From positions 1 to 43,003 of the forward strand of contig DAIDKM010000022.1 in NCBI GenBank assembly GCA_027450045.1: DNA of 43,003 nucleotides. The letters run 5' to 3'. Shown one piece after another: positions 26,951 through 37,018 of this stretch. Numbering within the stretch: the first letter of the stretch is position 1; the number at the start of each line of letters is the position of its first letter. This stretch comes from Paludibacter sp. Its GTDB lineage: Bacteria > Bacteroidota > Bacteroidia > Bacteroidales > Paludibacteraceae. Under the pieces are notes generated by a model. That model was given only the letters and a program-made list of their open reading frames with translations. It did no database searches and was not told the DNA's origin. Made by a program: the position numbers and the translations under genes.

Positions 26951-27541
26951 ATGAATGATACACTAAAAGAGCTGACGGATAAAATTTATCTTGAAGGGGT
27001 GGAAAAAGGGAAAGAAGAAGCAGCTGCCCTCCTTGCTAAGGCCCGTGAAGATGCTGCAACCATTGTTGAAAAAGCAAAAGCGGAATCTGCAGCTATTTTG
27101 CAACAAGCGAAGAAAGATGCGGAAGAATTGGATAAAAATACTCGTTCTGAGCTAAAGTTATTTGCTCGACAATCGGTAGAAGCGCTTAAGACAGAAATTA
27201 CCAATTTGGTGAATGGGAAGATTGTAGAAGCCTCCGTTAAGGCAGCTTTGACGGATAAAGAGTTTATGCAAAAAGTAGTACTTACATTTGTTCAGGAATG
27301 GGCAAAGAAAGAAAAGATCACCATCGAAACATCCGAAGCCGAGGCTTTGACTGCCTATTTTGCCGCCAATGCCAAATCTTTGCTCAACGACAAAGTTTAC
27401 ATTAAAGAAGTGAATGGCCATAAGGCTGATTTTACGTTACAATTAGAGCAGGGAAGTTATAAAATAACGTTTGGTGAAGAAGAGTTTGTTGCTTATTTCA
27501 AAGAATTTCTACGCCCAAAACTTGTCGAGCTTTTGTTTTAG
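26951..27541 (+). CDS. atpE: V/A-type ATPase subunit E (peripheral stalk)
   Basis: A 196-residue subunit that, in the family, pairs with subunit G/H to form the peripheral stalk linking the catalytic head to the membrane part. The N-terminal half (residues 10-80) is a long Ala/Glu/Lys coiled coil (KGKEEAAALLAKAREDAATIVEKAKAES pattern) and the C-terminal half is a mixed alpha/beta cap. It is the first gene of the seven-gene operon, with a -7 element upstream. The family is recognised from the coiled-coil pattern plus context; sequence conservation of E subunits is low. Confidence 0.85.
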   Translation: MNDTLKELTDKIYLEGVEKGKEEAAALLAKAREDAATIVEKAKAESAAILQQAKKDAEELDKNTRSELKLFARQSVEALKTEITNLVNGKIVEASVKAALTDKEFMQKVVLTFVQEWAKKEKITIETSEAEALTAYFAANAKSLLNDKVYIKEVNGHKADFTLQLEQGSYKITFGEEEFVAYFKEFLRPKLVELLF

Positions 27542-27586
27542 TCGTTGTGAAATGGTACTACAATCCCTTGTAATAAAGCAATTGCA

Positions 27587-28426
27587 ATGAGCAAATATTA
27601 TTATCTCGTAGCCGGGTTGCCTGAGGTAAAGCCGGATGATTCCAAATTGTCATTATCGCTGAAGGAATTTAGGCAAACGTTGGTCGAAACCCTTTCGCAA
27701 CGTGACCTTGCTTTGGCCGATCTTATTTTTGAAAAATATGAAGCGCAAAACTGGCTTACATATCTAAAGAATCAAGACGCGGAATTGAATCCTGTGGGGC
27801 GACTACAAAAGACCGATTTTGAGGATATTGTTTCCTATTTAAAGGAAGAAGAGGATTCTAAACTTAAGAATATACCTACCTATTTTGCTACATTAGCTCA
27901 CGCTTTTTGGGATGAGAGACCACTCTACGAGTCACTCTCGTGGGACGATCAATTGATGACCCTCTACTATCAACATGCGCTTAGTTGCCAAAACAAATTG
28001 GTGAAGAGTTGGTTTGAATTTAACTTGAATATTCATAATTTATTGGCTGCCAATACGTGCCGTAAGTTTGGTTACGATGTGCAAGCAGTAATCGTTGGCG
28101 ATAATCAGGTAGCTAATATACTGCGCACAACGAATGCCCGGGATTTTGGTGTCAGTGACTTTTTTGAAGAAGCTGACCAAGTAATTCGGATTGCAGAGAT
28201 GACTGATTGGTTGGAACGTGAACGCAGAATTGATTTACTGAAATGGCAATGGCTCGACGAACATACTGTTTTCGACTATTTTACGATAGAAGTAATTGCT
28301 GTTTATATCATGAAATTACAGCTTATTGAACGTTGGTTGCCACTTAAAAAAGAAGTCGGAGAAACTGTGTTCAAAGAATTGATCGAGTCATTAAAAAAGG
28401 ATGTACACATGCCAGAAATGGCCTGA
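27587..28426 (+). CDS. DUF2764-type protein of the V/A-ATPase operon
   Basis: A 279-residue cytosolic protein starting MSKYYYLVAGLPEVKPDDSK. Bacteroidetes V/A-ATPase operons carry a DUF2764 gene at exactly this place, between E and A. It is predicted to be largely helical, with acidic/aromatic segments (SLSWDDQLMTLYYQHALS; TDWLERERRIDLLKWQWLDEHTVFDYFTIEVIAVYIMKLQLIERWL). No separate subunit C (the d/ac39-like rotor adaptor) is encoded here, and the size and helix content would suit that role, but this is inference. It begins 45 bases after atpE. Confidence 0.8.
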   Translation: MSKYYYLVAGLPEVKPDDSKLSLSLKEFRQTLVETLSQRDLALADLIFEKYEAQNWLTYLKNQDAELNPVGRLQKTDFEDIVSYLKEEEDSKLKNIPTYFATLAHAFWDERPLYESLSWDDQLMTLYYQHALSCQNKLVKSWFEFNLNIHNLLAANTCRKFGYDVQAVIVGDNQVANILRTTNARDFGVSDFFEEADQVIRIAEMTDWLERERRIDLLKWQWLDEHTVFDYFTIEVIAVYIMKLQLIERWLPLKKEVGETVFKELIESLKKDVHMPEMA

Positions 28427-28504
28427 TTGATGGTTCTGTAGTGTCGAATTGGCAAAGATAAATGCCCCCGAATATAATATGAAACAAAACAATATTGCAT
28501 AAAT

Positions 28505-30262
28505 ATGTCAACAACAGGGAAAGTCAAAGGGATCATCTCCAACCTCGTAATCGTTGAGGTCGATGGAGCTGTATCTCAAAATGAAATTTGTTATATTGAA
28601 ACCAGTGCCACAAAATTAATGGCCGAGGTGATCAAAATTATTGGTGTCAATGCTTATGTTCAGGTTTTTGAGAGTACGCGTGGATTGACTGTCGGTTCGA
28701 ATGTCGAATTTGCAGGACACATGCTCGAAGTAACACTCGGCCCCGGCTTGCTGTCACGTAACCTGGATGGTTTGGAAAATGACCTGGATAAAATGGAAGG
28801 AATCTTTCTCAAACGGGGAGAGTACACTTTCCCTCTTGATGAAAATAAACTTTGGGATTTCAAGCCGTTAGCAAAAATAGGTGATACCGTAGAAGCCGGT
28901 AGTTGGATTGGCGAAGTGGATGAAAACTTTCAGGCGCATAAAATTATGGTGCCATTCGTCATGGATGGCTCATATACAGTGAAGTCTGTTGTGTCTGAAG
29001 GTCAATATAAAATTTATGACACTGTTGCTGTGGTCGTCGATGCTCAGGGCAAAGAGATTTCTATTAACATGGTGCAGAAATGGCCGGTGAAAAAAGCCAT
29101 CATGTGCTATACTGAGAAGCCGAGACCTTTTCGTTTGCTTGAAACAGGCGTTCGTATCATTGATACAATGAACCCTATCGTGGAAGGTGGTACCGGTTTC
29201 ATTCCAGGCCCTTTCGGAACAGGGAAAACCGTGCTTCAACATGCTATTTCCAAACAAGCCGACGCCAATATTGTGATTATGGCTGCATGTGGCGAACGTG
29301 CAAACGAAGTAGTTGAAATATTTGTTGAATTTCCTGAATTGGAAGATCCGCACACAGGTCGTAAATTGATGGAACGAACCATCATTGTGGCAAATACCTC
29401 CAATATGCCGGTTGCAGCTCGTGAAGCGAGTGTGTACACCGCCATGACGATTGCCGAGTATTATCGCTCGATGGGATTGAAAGTATTGTTGATGGCTGAC
29501 TCCACATCGCGTTGGGCTCAGGCTTTACGAGAAATGTCGAATCGTTTGGAAGAATTGCCCGGCCCTGATGCTTTTCCAATGGATTTATCGGCGATTATTG
29601 CAAACTTCTATTCCCGCGCAGGTTTTGTGAATTTGAATAATGGCGCAACTGGTTCTATCACCTTCATCGGAACAGTTTCACCTGCTGGTGGCAACTTGAA
29701 AGAACCTGTTACAGAGTCAACTAAAAAGGTAGCACGTTGTTTCTATGCATTGGAACAAAGTCGCGCCGACAGTAAGCGCTATCCTGCCGTGAACCCTATT
29801 GATAGCTACTCGAAATATATTGAATATTCTGAATTTGAAGAGTACATTTCTAAGCGCATTTCTCCTGATTGGACAGCTAAAGTAAATGAAATTAAGACAT
29901 TGCTTCAACGAGGCAAAGAGATTCAAGAGCAAATCAATATTTTGGGAGATGACAGTGTACCCATCGATTACCACGTCACGTTTTGGAAATCGGAAGTCGT
30001 TGACTTTATTATCCTTCAACAAGATGCTTTTGATAAGATTGATGCTGTTTGTCCAATTGAAAGGCAACAATTTATGCTTAATTTAATAATGGGCATTTGC
30101 CGCGCCAATTATCATTTCAATAACTATATTGATGTAATGGACTATTTCAAACGGATCATCAACATTGGAAAACAAATGAACTATTCTGAGTTTCAATCAG
30201 ACAATTTTGAAAAATATATTCAGCAATTGAATGGTTTGTTGGCAGAAAATCAAGTTCAGTAA
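28505..30262 (+). CDS. atpA: V/A-type ATPase catalytic subunit A
   Basis: A 585-residue catalytic head subunit. The Walker A motif is GPFGTGKT (235-242), the VMDGSYTVKSVVSEG bulge domain typical of V/A-type A subunits lies before it, and CGERANEVVEIFVEFPEL and MADSTSRWAQALREMSNRLEE follow. Three copies alternate with three B subunits; ATP hydrolysis or synthesis occurs at the A/B interface. It has the large non-homologous insertion (about residues 110-190) that separates this class from F-type beta. It follows DUF2764 by 78 bases. Confidence 0.96.
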   Translation: MSTTGKVKGIISNLVIVEVDGAVSQNEICYIETSATKLMAEVIKIIGVNAYVQVFESTRGLTVGSNVEFAGHMLEVTLGPGLLSRNLDGLENDLDKMEGIFLKRGEYTFPLDENKLWDFKPLAKIGDTVEAGSWIGEVDENFQAHKIMVPFVMDGSYTVKSVVSEGQYKIYDTVAVVVDAQGKEISINMVQKWPVKKAIMCYTEKPRPFRLLETGVRIIDTMNPIVEGGTGFIPGPFGTGKTVLQHAISKQADANIVIMAACGERANEVVEIFVEFPELEDPHTGRKLMERTIIVANTSNMPVAAREASVYTAMTIAEYYRSMGLKVLLMADSTSRWAQALREMSNRLEELPGPDAFPMDLSAIIANFYSRAGFVNLNNGATGSITFIGTVSPAGGNLKEPVTESTKKVARCFYALEQSRADSKRYPAVNPIDSYSKYIEYSEFEEYISKRISPDWTAKVNEIKTLLQRGKEIQEQINILGDDSVPIDYHVTFWKSEVVDFIILQQDAFDKIDAVCPIERQQFMLNLIMGICRANYHFNNYIDVMDYFKRIINIGKQMNYSEFQSDNFEKYIQQLNGLLAENQVQ

Positions 30263-30293
30263 GCAGAAGCAACCTTTTATAAATGACATCATC

Positions 30294-31613
30294 ATGGCTA
30301 CAAAAGCATTTCAAAAGATATACACACAAATAACGCAAATCACAAAGGCAACTTGTTCACTCAAAGCTGCAGGAATAGGCAACGAAGAATTAGCCACTGT
30401 AAATGGCAAATTAGCGCAAGTGGTAAAAATATTAGGTGATGAAATAACATTGCAAGTGTTTGAAGGAACGGAAGGAATTCCAACCAATGCAGAGGTTATT
30501 TTCTTAGGCAAAGCACCAACGTTGAAAGTGAGTGAGCAGCTTGCAGGGCGCTTCTTCAACGCTTTCGGTGATCCAATTGACGGCGGCCCTGAAATTGAAG
30601 GAGAAGAACGTGAGATTGGCGGTCCTTCCGTGAATCCTGTGCGTCGTCTTCAACCTTCGGAGTTGATCGCAACAGGAATTGCCGGTATCGACTTGAATAA
30701 TACATTGGTTTCGGGACAAAAAATCCCATTCTTCGCCGATCCGGATCAACCTTTTAATCAAGTTATGGCCAATGTTGCTCTTCGTGCTAAAGCCGACAAA
30801 ATTATCCTTGGCGGTATGGGATTGACCAACGACGATTATTTGTACTTTAAAAACGTGTTTAACAACGCCGGCGTACTTGACCGGATTGTCAGTTTTGTAA
30901 ATACGACTGAGAATCCTCCTGTTGAACGGTTGTTAATCCCGGATATGGTATTAACTGCCGCTGAATATTTTGCAGTCGATCATAATGAGAAAGTGTTGGT
31001 ATTGCTCACCGATATGACACTGTATGCAGATGCTCTTTCCATTGTGTCAAACCGTATGGACCAAATTCCTTCAAAAGATTCTATGCCGGGATCCCTTTAT
31101 TCCGATTTAGCCAAAATTTATGAGAAGGCAGTGCAATTCCCTGCCGGAGGTTCGATTACCATTATTGCAGTAACAACTCTTTCGGGTGGCGACATTACCA
31201 ATGCAGTGCCTGATAACACCGGGTATATTACTGAAGGACAGTTGTTTTTGCGACGCGATTCTGATATTGGGAAAGTTATTGTCGATCCTTTCCGTTCGTT
31301 ATCCCGTTTGAAACAATTAGTGATTGGTAAAAAAACACGCGAAGACCATCCACAAGTGATGAATGCTGCCGTACGTTTGTATGCTGATGCTGCCAATGCA
31401 AAAACAAAACTCGAAAACGGATTTGATTTGACAAACTACGACGAACGTACGTTGTCGTTTGCAAGAGATTATTCTGAAAACATTCTGGCCATTGATGTAA
31501 ACATTGGGACAGAAGAGATGTTGAATGATACATGGAAGCTATTTGCCCGTTATTTCAAGGTGGAAGAGGTCAATATTAAACAAGAGCTGGTTGATAAATA
31601 TTGGAATCAATAA
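30294..31613 (+). CDS. atpB: V/A-type ATPase regulatory subunit B
   Basis: A 439-residue non-catalytic head subunit starting at the ATG at 30294 (MATKAFQKIYTQITQITKA). A frame from 30231 overlaps atpA and has no family support. It contains GRFFNAFGDPIDGGPEIEGEER, the nucleotide-binding fold without a Walker A lysine, SGQKIPFFADPD, and LTDMTLYADALSIVSNRMDQIPSKDSMPGSLYSDLA. Its role is to complete the interfacial nucleotide site with subunit A. The gap to atpA is 31 bases. Confidence 0.95.
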   Translation: MATKAFQKIYTQITQITKATCSLKAAGIGNEELATVNGKLAQVVKILGDEITLQVFEGTEGIPTNAEVIFLGKAPTLKVSEQLAGRFFNAFGDPIDGGPEIEGEEREIGGPSVNPVRRLQPSELIATGIAGIDLNNTLVSGQKIPFFADPDQPFNQVMANVALRAKADKIILGGMGLTNDDYLYFKNVFNNAGVLDRIVSFVNTTENPPVERLLIPDMVLTAAEYFAVDHNEKVLVLLTDMTLYADALSIVSNRMDQIPSKDSMPGSLYSDLAKIYEKAVQFPAGGSITIIAVTTLSGGDITNAVPDNTGYITEGQLFLRRDSDIGKVIVDPFRSLSRLKQLVIGKKTREDHPQVMNAAVRLYADAANAKTKLENGFDLTNYDERTLSFARDYSENILAIDVNIGTEEMLNDTWKLFARYFKVEEVNIKQELVDKYWNQ

Positions 31614-31668
31614 TCGACGGTAAGCATTTGTAATTAGCACTGAGACTGATTTGACCAATGGATTTTTC

Positions 31669-31764
31669 ATGAAACGCAGATCAAAACGAAAGAAGAATAA
31701 AATACAGATTGACACGAAAAGCAGGCAAAAATTGCTTTCAACATTGAATTTGATATGGCACTAA
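31669..31764 (+). CDS. Possible 31-residue basic peptide overlapping the atpD start
   Basis: An ATG at 31669 opens 31 codons encoding a highly basic peptide (MKRRSKRKKNKIQIDTKSRQ...) whose stop at 31762-31764 overlaps the start of atpD by 10 bases. The 141-base gap between atpB and atpD is larger than its neighbours. It could be a coupling peptide, or simply chance in A-rich sequence. I recognise no family. Confidence 0.2.
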   Translation: MKRRSKRKKNKIQIDTKSRQKLLSTLNLIWH

Positions 31765-32354
31765 CATTTCAATATAATAAAACGTCGTTGCAAAACCTTG
31801 AAAAGCAACTAAAGGTGCGTGTTCGCGCGTTGCCAACCATCAAAAACAAGGAGAGTGCGTTGCGCGTTGAAGTGAAACGTGCAAAAGACGATCTCAAACA
31901 ATTGACGGAGCAGTTTGAACAAAGCATGAAAGCTTATGATCAGATGTTGGCGTTATGGGGAGAGTTTGACACAACGTTGCTAAAGGTGGAAGATGTGAAA
32001 ATGACAATAAAAAAGATTGCCGGTGTACGTGTTCCGTTGTTGGAAAAAGTTGAGTTTTCTGTCAAGCCTTTTAGCCTTTTCTCGTCACCTGTTTGGTTTT
32101 CCGACGGAATTACCCAATTGAAAGAACTGGCTCAAATGGGTATTGAGCAGGAATTTATGGTTCAAAAATTAGGATTGCTTGAACACGCCCGAAAAAAGAC
32201 AACGCAAAAAGTCAACCTGTTTGAAAAGGTTCAAATTCCAGGCTATGGCGACGCCATACGAAAGATAAAGCGTTTCATGGAAGATGAAGAAAATCTGTCG
32301 AAGTCGGCACAAAAGATTGTAAAATCGCGGCAAGAAGCAGAGTCTGAAGGTTGA
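31755..32354 (+). CDS. atpD: V/A-type ATPase subunit D (central shaft)
   Basis: A 199-residue rotor shaft subunit, a long antiparallel coiled coil. It begins MALTFQYNKTSLQNLEKQLK and continues with RVRALPTIKNKESALRVEVKRAKDD; the KxxLxxLxxxLxxRxxALxxLKxKxxxL-like pattern is typical of subunit D. The C-terminal helix contains VNLFEKVQIPGYGDAIRKIKRFMEDEE. It would rotate within the A3B3 head. It follows atpB after a 141-base gap holding a possible short ORF. Confidence 0.92.
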   Translation: MALTFQYNKTSLQNLEKQLKVRVRALPTIKNKESALRVEVKRAKDDLKQLTEQFEQSMKAYDQMLALWGEFDTTLLKVEDVKMTIKKIAGVRVPLLEKVEFSVKPFSLFSSPVWFSDGITQLKELAQMGIEQEFMVQKLGLLEHARKKTTQKVNLFEKVQIPGYGDAIRKIKRFMEDEENLSKSAQKIVKSRQEAESEG

Positions 32355-32398
32355 AAGAACAAAATGGATGAATGTCATTGTAAAAAATGAATTAGGAT

Positions 32399-34237
32399 AT
32401 GATAGTAGAAATGGAAAAATACACCTTCCTGGTGTACCACAAAGAATATTCCGCTTTTCTTGAGAAATTGAGAGAAGTTGGTGTTGTGCATGTTGCACAG
32501 AAGCACGGGGGTATTCCTGATGATGACGTTCTAAGGAATGCAATGCAATTGGTTGGCCGATTTAAAACAGTCTTCAAAATACTTGAGAAACGGATTGCTG
32601 AAAATCAGCAGTTTGTTGATGTTGCATCTGTCGATGGAATGAAAAAACTTGAGGAAATTGAAGGTTATTTACAAGAACAAGAACAGTTGAACCAACAGCG
32701 GTTATTGCTTGATAAAGAGATAGAACGCATGACTCCGTGGGGTGATTTTAGTTGGGATAGAATTCATCAATTGGAGAATCAAGGGTTGAAAATTCGGTTT
32801 TACGGTTGTCTCTCCAGTAAATTTCAACAGGATTGGAAGAAAAAATACCATGCCTTTGAAATTGCTTCTGTCAATTCAATGCTCTATTTTATTACAATAA
32901 CGCATCAGGACGAATCATTTGAATTAGATGCCGATTTATTGAAATTGAACACCAAAACGGTGGTTCATTTGCAAGAGGAACTTCATTTGCTTAAGGATAA
33001 ATATAAGAAGATAGAAGAACAGATAGGCGCTTCTGTGAAATATCTGGAAGTGTTGAAAGAGTCACAGAAAAAGGTATTTGAGGCTGTTGATTTGCGCCGC
33101 GTTGAATTGAATTCCATGGCAGAGGCGGACGATACCGTAATGATTCTTCAGGGATATGCGCCTGTTGAAGATCAAGCTGTATTGCAAGAACGGTTGCGTC
33201 AAGACGGGATTTTCTTTTTAGCTGAAAAACCGCATCACGAAGACCATCGCGTACCCGTGAAATTGAAAAACAGTAAATTTATTAAGCCATTTGAGTTTAT
33301 TGGTGGGTTATATGAATTGCCGAATTATCACAAAACGGATTTAACGCCCTATTTTGGACCGTTTTACGCTTTCTTTTTCGGGTTTTGTTTTGCCGATGCT
33401 GCTTATGGCATTCTATTGGCAGGTGTAGGTCTCTATTTCTATAGTCGGGTTCGAAAAGAAGTACAACAAGTAATGAAGTTATTGATTTACTTAGGTGTTT
33501 CATCGTTTATAATGGGGATTGTTACCGGTAATTTTGGCGGAATTGAGCTGTATAAAATACAAACGAATTTGGCATGGTATAAAGAAGCGGAAAAATGGAT
33601 GTTGACTCCGGTAAAACTCTTTTATACTTCCTTGATCGTTGGCGCTATTCAGGTCATTTTTGGACAGTTTGTCAGGGCGACAAGTCGAATGAAAACCGAT
33701 GGATTTGTGCACACCATTTCAACTTGGGGATGGCTCATTGTGGTAATGGGTTCATTGTCGATATTTGGCTTACAAAAAATCGGTATAATTACGCCTGCGC
33801 AGGCAAAAATACCTTTTTATGTGGTGTTTGCCATTGGCGGGTTGTGCATTTTTATTCTGAACCATCCGGGTCACAATATATTGATCAATATAGGCGAAGG
33901 CCTTTGGGATACGTATGAGAAAGCGACAGGCTGGTTAGGCGATGTGCTTTCCTATATTCGTCTGTTTGCCATTAGTGTGGCGGGGGCAGTGTTGGCTATT
34001 GTATTTAATAGCCTGGCCATGACAATGAGCGGGACTACGCCTATAGTCAGCCAAATAGCTATGATACTCATTTTGCTGTTCGGTCACAGTATCAATATCT
34101 TTATGGCTATCTTATCTTCCTTTGTTCACCCCTTGCGTTTAACGTTCGTGGAATTTTATAAAAATGCCGGTTTTGTAGGAGGAGGAAAGAGTTACAAACC
34201 CTTTGCACGTTACAAAGAAGAATTCAAAATACTTTAA
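32399..34237 (+). CDS. atpI: V/A-type ATPase membrane subunit I (a-subunit)
   Basis: A 612-residue stator protein with a cytosolic N-terminal half (about 1-310, coiled coil at 60-110 and 190-230) and a membrane half with roughly seven or eight transmembrane segments (about 318-600). PYFGPFYAFFFGFCFADAAYG (317-337) begins the membrane part. Arg521 in SYIRLFA is the conserved arginine that faces the proteolipid ring and is essential for ion transfer. It forms the two ion half-channels with the K ring. It starts 44 bases after atpD. Confidence 0.94.
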   Translation: MIVEMEKYTFLVYHKEYSAFLEKLREVGVVHVAQKHGGIPDDDVLRNAMQLVGRFKTVFKILEKRIAENQQFVDVASVDGMKKLEEIEGYLQEQEQLNQQRLLLDKEIERMTPWGDFSWDRIHQLENQGLKIRFYGCLSSKFQQDWKKKYHAFEIASVNSMLYFITITHQDESFELDADLLKLNTKTVVHLQEELHLLKDKYKKIEEQIGASVKYLEVLKESQKKVFEAVDLRRVELNSMAEADDTVMILQGYAPVEDQAVLQERLRQDGIFFLAEKPHHEDHRVPVKLKNSKFIKPFEFIGGLYELPNYHKTDLTPYFGPFYAFFFGFCFADAAYGILLAGVGLYFYSRVRKEVQQVMKLLIYLGVSSFIMGIVTGNFGGIELYKIQTNLAWYKEAEKWMLTPVKLFYTSLIVGAIQVIFGQFVRATSRMKTDGFVHTISTWGWLIVVMGSLSIFGLQKIGIITPAQAKIPFYVVFAIGGLCIFILNHPGHNILINIGEGLWDTYEKATGWLGDVLSYIRLFAISVAGAVLAIVFNSLAMTMSGTTPIVSQIAMILILLFGHSINIFMAILSSFVHPLRLTFVEFYKNAGFVGGGKSYKPFARYKEEFKIL

Positions 34238-34245
34238 GTTCAACG

Positions 34246-34780
<535 letters not shown>

Positions 34781-34803
34781 TCAAAGCAACTTTAACCATC
34801 ATA

Positions 34804-34838
34804 AAAAAGTCTGGGACGCATTGTCTCAGGCTTTTTTT
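34804..34838. terminator. Bidirectional terminator between atpK and wbqC
   Basis: AAGTCTGGGAC and GTCTCAGGCTT form an 11-bp stem (two G-U) with a 5-base loop. T residues flank the stem on both strands, so it can end the plus atp operon and the minus wbqC cluster. It lies 25 bases after atpK and 9 bases beyond the wbqC stop. Confidence 0.85.
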
Positions 34839-34846
34839 ATCAATAC

Positions 34847-35500
34847 TCAAAGAAGCATTTGTTGGAGAATGAGAGGTGACTCGGGTCCCATGTTGAAAAG
34901 CAGATCGATGATGCTTAAATTGGGAACAAATCCCCATTTTTGGCCAAATACCTGATAATACGGAATGGATTGATAGTTTGGATCCGCCTCTTCGGGTTTC
35001 AGTGTTGGCTGAATTGCATTGCGGAAGTCGAGCGCGGTTGGCGGTATTTCTTTGTCAAAATGTTGCGTGAATGAGATAGTTGGAGATAATTCCATGCAAG
35101 AGAGAATGGTTTCTTGAATGGCCATGTTGAAATCCAAAAGGAAGTCCCATTTCTTTTCATAAAAAGGCAATAAGTCATCGCGATAATATTCAAAAAATGG
35201 CGAAGAATTGTAGGCTGCTTCAATCGAACGCCAATGCAACGTTTGCCAGGCGGTGTGCGTTGAAAAGCGAATATCACGGGTGGGACATTTCGTTAACTCT
35301 TTCTTGTCAACCGGAATAGATAGCGACATGGGGCCATTGGCTGATAAAATGACACAACGGTTTCGATACGTTTGTTTTATGTAGTTCTCATGTTGTTCAA
35401 TGTAAACATGATTTGCCGATAACATTCGTGCATAATAATGTAGCGGCGCCAGATAGGCGACCGCTACATAAATATCGGGACGAGGTTCTATGTGATCCAA
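34847..35500 (-). CDS. WbqC-like family protein
   Basis: A 217-residue protein of the WbqC-like family. The N-terminal YLAPLHYYARMLSANHVYIEQHENYIKQTYRNRCVILSANGPMSLSIPV pattern is diagnostic. The family was named from an O-antigen cluster, but its biochemical role is not established. It begins 13 bases after pepD and is likely co-transcribed with it. The C-terminal segment PYYQVFGQKWGFVPNLSIIDLLFNMGPESP is typical of Bacteroidetes members. Confidence 0.85.
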   Translation of the reverse strand: MDHIEPRPDIYVAVAYLAPLHYYARMLSANHVYIEQHENYIKQTYRNRCVILSANGPMSLSIPVDKKELTKCPTRDIRFSTHTAWQTLHWRSIEAAYNSSPFFEYYRDDLLPFYEKKWDFLLDFNMAIQETILSCMELSPTISFTQHFDKEIPPTALDFRNAIQPTLKPEEADPNYQSIPYYQVFGQKWGFVPNLSIIDLLFNMGPESPLILQQMLL

Positions 35501-35513
35501 ATCGTCAAAATTA

Positions 35514-36980
35514 CTATTTAACAGGCGTTTTTTCGAGCGCTGTTACAAGATAGTTCCAGAACTTATTGACAGAGGCAATGTGTACTTTCTCGTCAGGTGA
35601 GTGTGGATGACTGATCGTAGGGCCAAAAGAAATCATGTCCAAACCGGGAATTGCAGCGCCAATAATGCCGCATTCCAATCCTGCGTGGATTACTTTCACT
35701 TCTGGTGTCGCATTGTACAATGTCTGGTAAACGTCTTTCATGGTTTGCAGAATGGGAGAGTCGAAGCGAGGTTGCCAGCCCGGGTAACCTCCTGAGAATT
35801 CTACTTTAGCTCCCGCCAGCATGAAGGTGCTTTCGATGATGGAGCAAAGTTCTTCTTTCATCGATTCTACAGAACTACGAATAAGAATATTGATGGTAAT
35901 GGTTGTAGGAGTCGTTTTTGCAATGGCTAAGTTTGATGAGGTTTCAACTACCTCCGGCATTTCGGGAATGTTGCGCAGTACGCCGTTGTGACAAGCGGTA
36001 ATGCCATTGATCAGATCGTCTTGCGTCATCTCGGGTAGCAGGCCTTCAGGTATAGCTGTTTCTTCGGTGGTAATGGTAAGCCCGGGATCAGCAAACGCAT
36101 ATTCAGTCTTGAAGATGACTTCTGTTTGAGCCACTAAGTTTAAGAAGTTTGCGCGTTCTTCTTCGGGAATTGTGACAACGGCAAAGGCTTCGCGCGTGAT
36201 GGCATTTCGCAGGTTACCTCCTTCATAAGAAGCAAGGCGTGCTTCGCATGTTGCAACGGCCATTTTTAATAATCTGAATAATAATTTGTTTGCATTTCCT
36301 CTGCCCATATTAATATCGAGACCGGAATGCCCACCGTGCAATCCTGTAAGACTTATTTTATAAGCAATATCGCCATGATAAACAGGCTCTTGTTGATACG
36401 GGAAGGTGACGGTGGCATCAATACCGCCGGCACACCCAACATACAATTCACCTTCTTCTTCTGAATCTAAGTTGAGGAGGATTTCACCTTGCAACGTTCC
36501 GTTTTTTAAACCAATGGCGCCAAACATTCCTGTTTCTTCATCGGCAGTAAATAGCGCTTCAATTGGCCCGTGTTTCAAGTTGGTAGCTTGTAATACTGAC
36601 ATAGCTGCTGCCAATCCAATGCCATTATCCGCTCCTAATGTTGTTTGATTAGCACGAACCCATTCTCCATCAATGTAAGCATCTATGGGATCAGTTTGAA
36701 AGTTGTGTGTTACATTGCTGTTTTTTTGAGGAACCATGTCCATGTGCGCCTGAAGAATTACTCCTTTTCGGTTTTCCATGCCTTTCGTGGCCGGTTTGCG
36801 AATGATGACGTTTCCAGCATCGTCAACGAAGGTGGTAAGTCCTAACTTAGTACCAAAGTCAAGTAAAAAGTTGGTAATCTCGTTGCGTTTTCCCGACGGA
36901 CGGGGAATTCGCGTCAATGAACGAAAGTTTTGCCAAACGGATTGGGGTTCTAATTTTTCTATTTCGCGAGAAGGTGTCAT
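35514..36980 (-). CDS. pepD: Cytosol nonspecific dipeptidase (aminoacyl-histidine dipeptidase, M20)
   Basis: A 488-residue metallopeptidase that hydrolyses dipeptides such as carnosine or Xaa-His. Metal-binding and catalytic residues are His79 and Asp81 (QAHMDMVPQ), Asp118 (LGADNGIG), Glu148/Glu149 (TADEETGMFG) and Asp172 (LNLDSEEEGELYVGC). GLHGGHSGLDI begins the lid domain. A C-terminal His (ISFGPTISHPHSPDEKVHI) completes the site. No signal peptide is present, so it is cytosolic. It follows the S41 lipoprotein gene by 38 bases. Confidence 0.94.
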   Translation of the reverse strand: MTPSREIEKLEPQSVWQNFRSLTRIPRPSGKRNEITNFLLDFGTKLGLTTFVDDAGNVIIRKPATKGMENRKGVILQAHMDMVPQKNSNVTHNFQTDPIDAYIDGEWVRANQTTLGADNGIGLAAAMSVLQATNLKHGPIEALFTADEETGMFGAIGLKNGTLQGEILLNLDSEEEGELYVGCAGGIDATVTFPYQQEPVYHGDIAYKISLTGLHGGHSGLDINMGRGNANKLLFRLLKMAVATCEARLASYEGGNLRNAITREAFAVVTIPEEERANFLNLVAQTEVIFKTEYAFADPGLTITTEETAIPEGLLPEMTQDDLINGITACHNGVLRNIPEMPEVVETSSNLAIAKTTPTTITINILIRSSVESMKEELCSIIESTFMLAGAKVEFSGGYPGWQPRFDSPILQTMKDVYQTLYNATPEVKVIHAGLECGIIGAAIPGLDMISFGPTISHPHSPDEKVHIASVNKFWNYLVTALEKTPVK

Positions 36981-37018
36981 ACTGTAAAATTTAGGGGGTT
37001 GTTGATTATTTTATGGTG

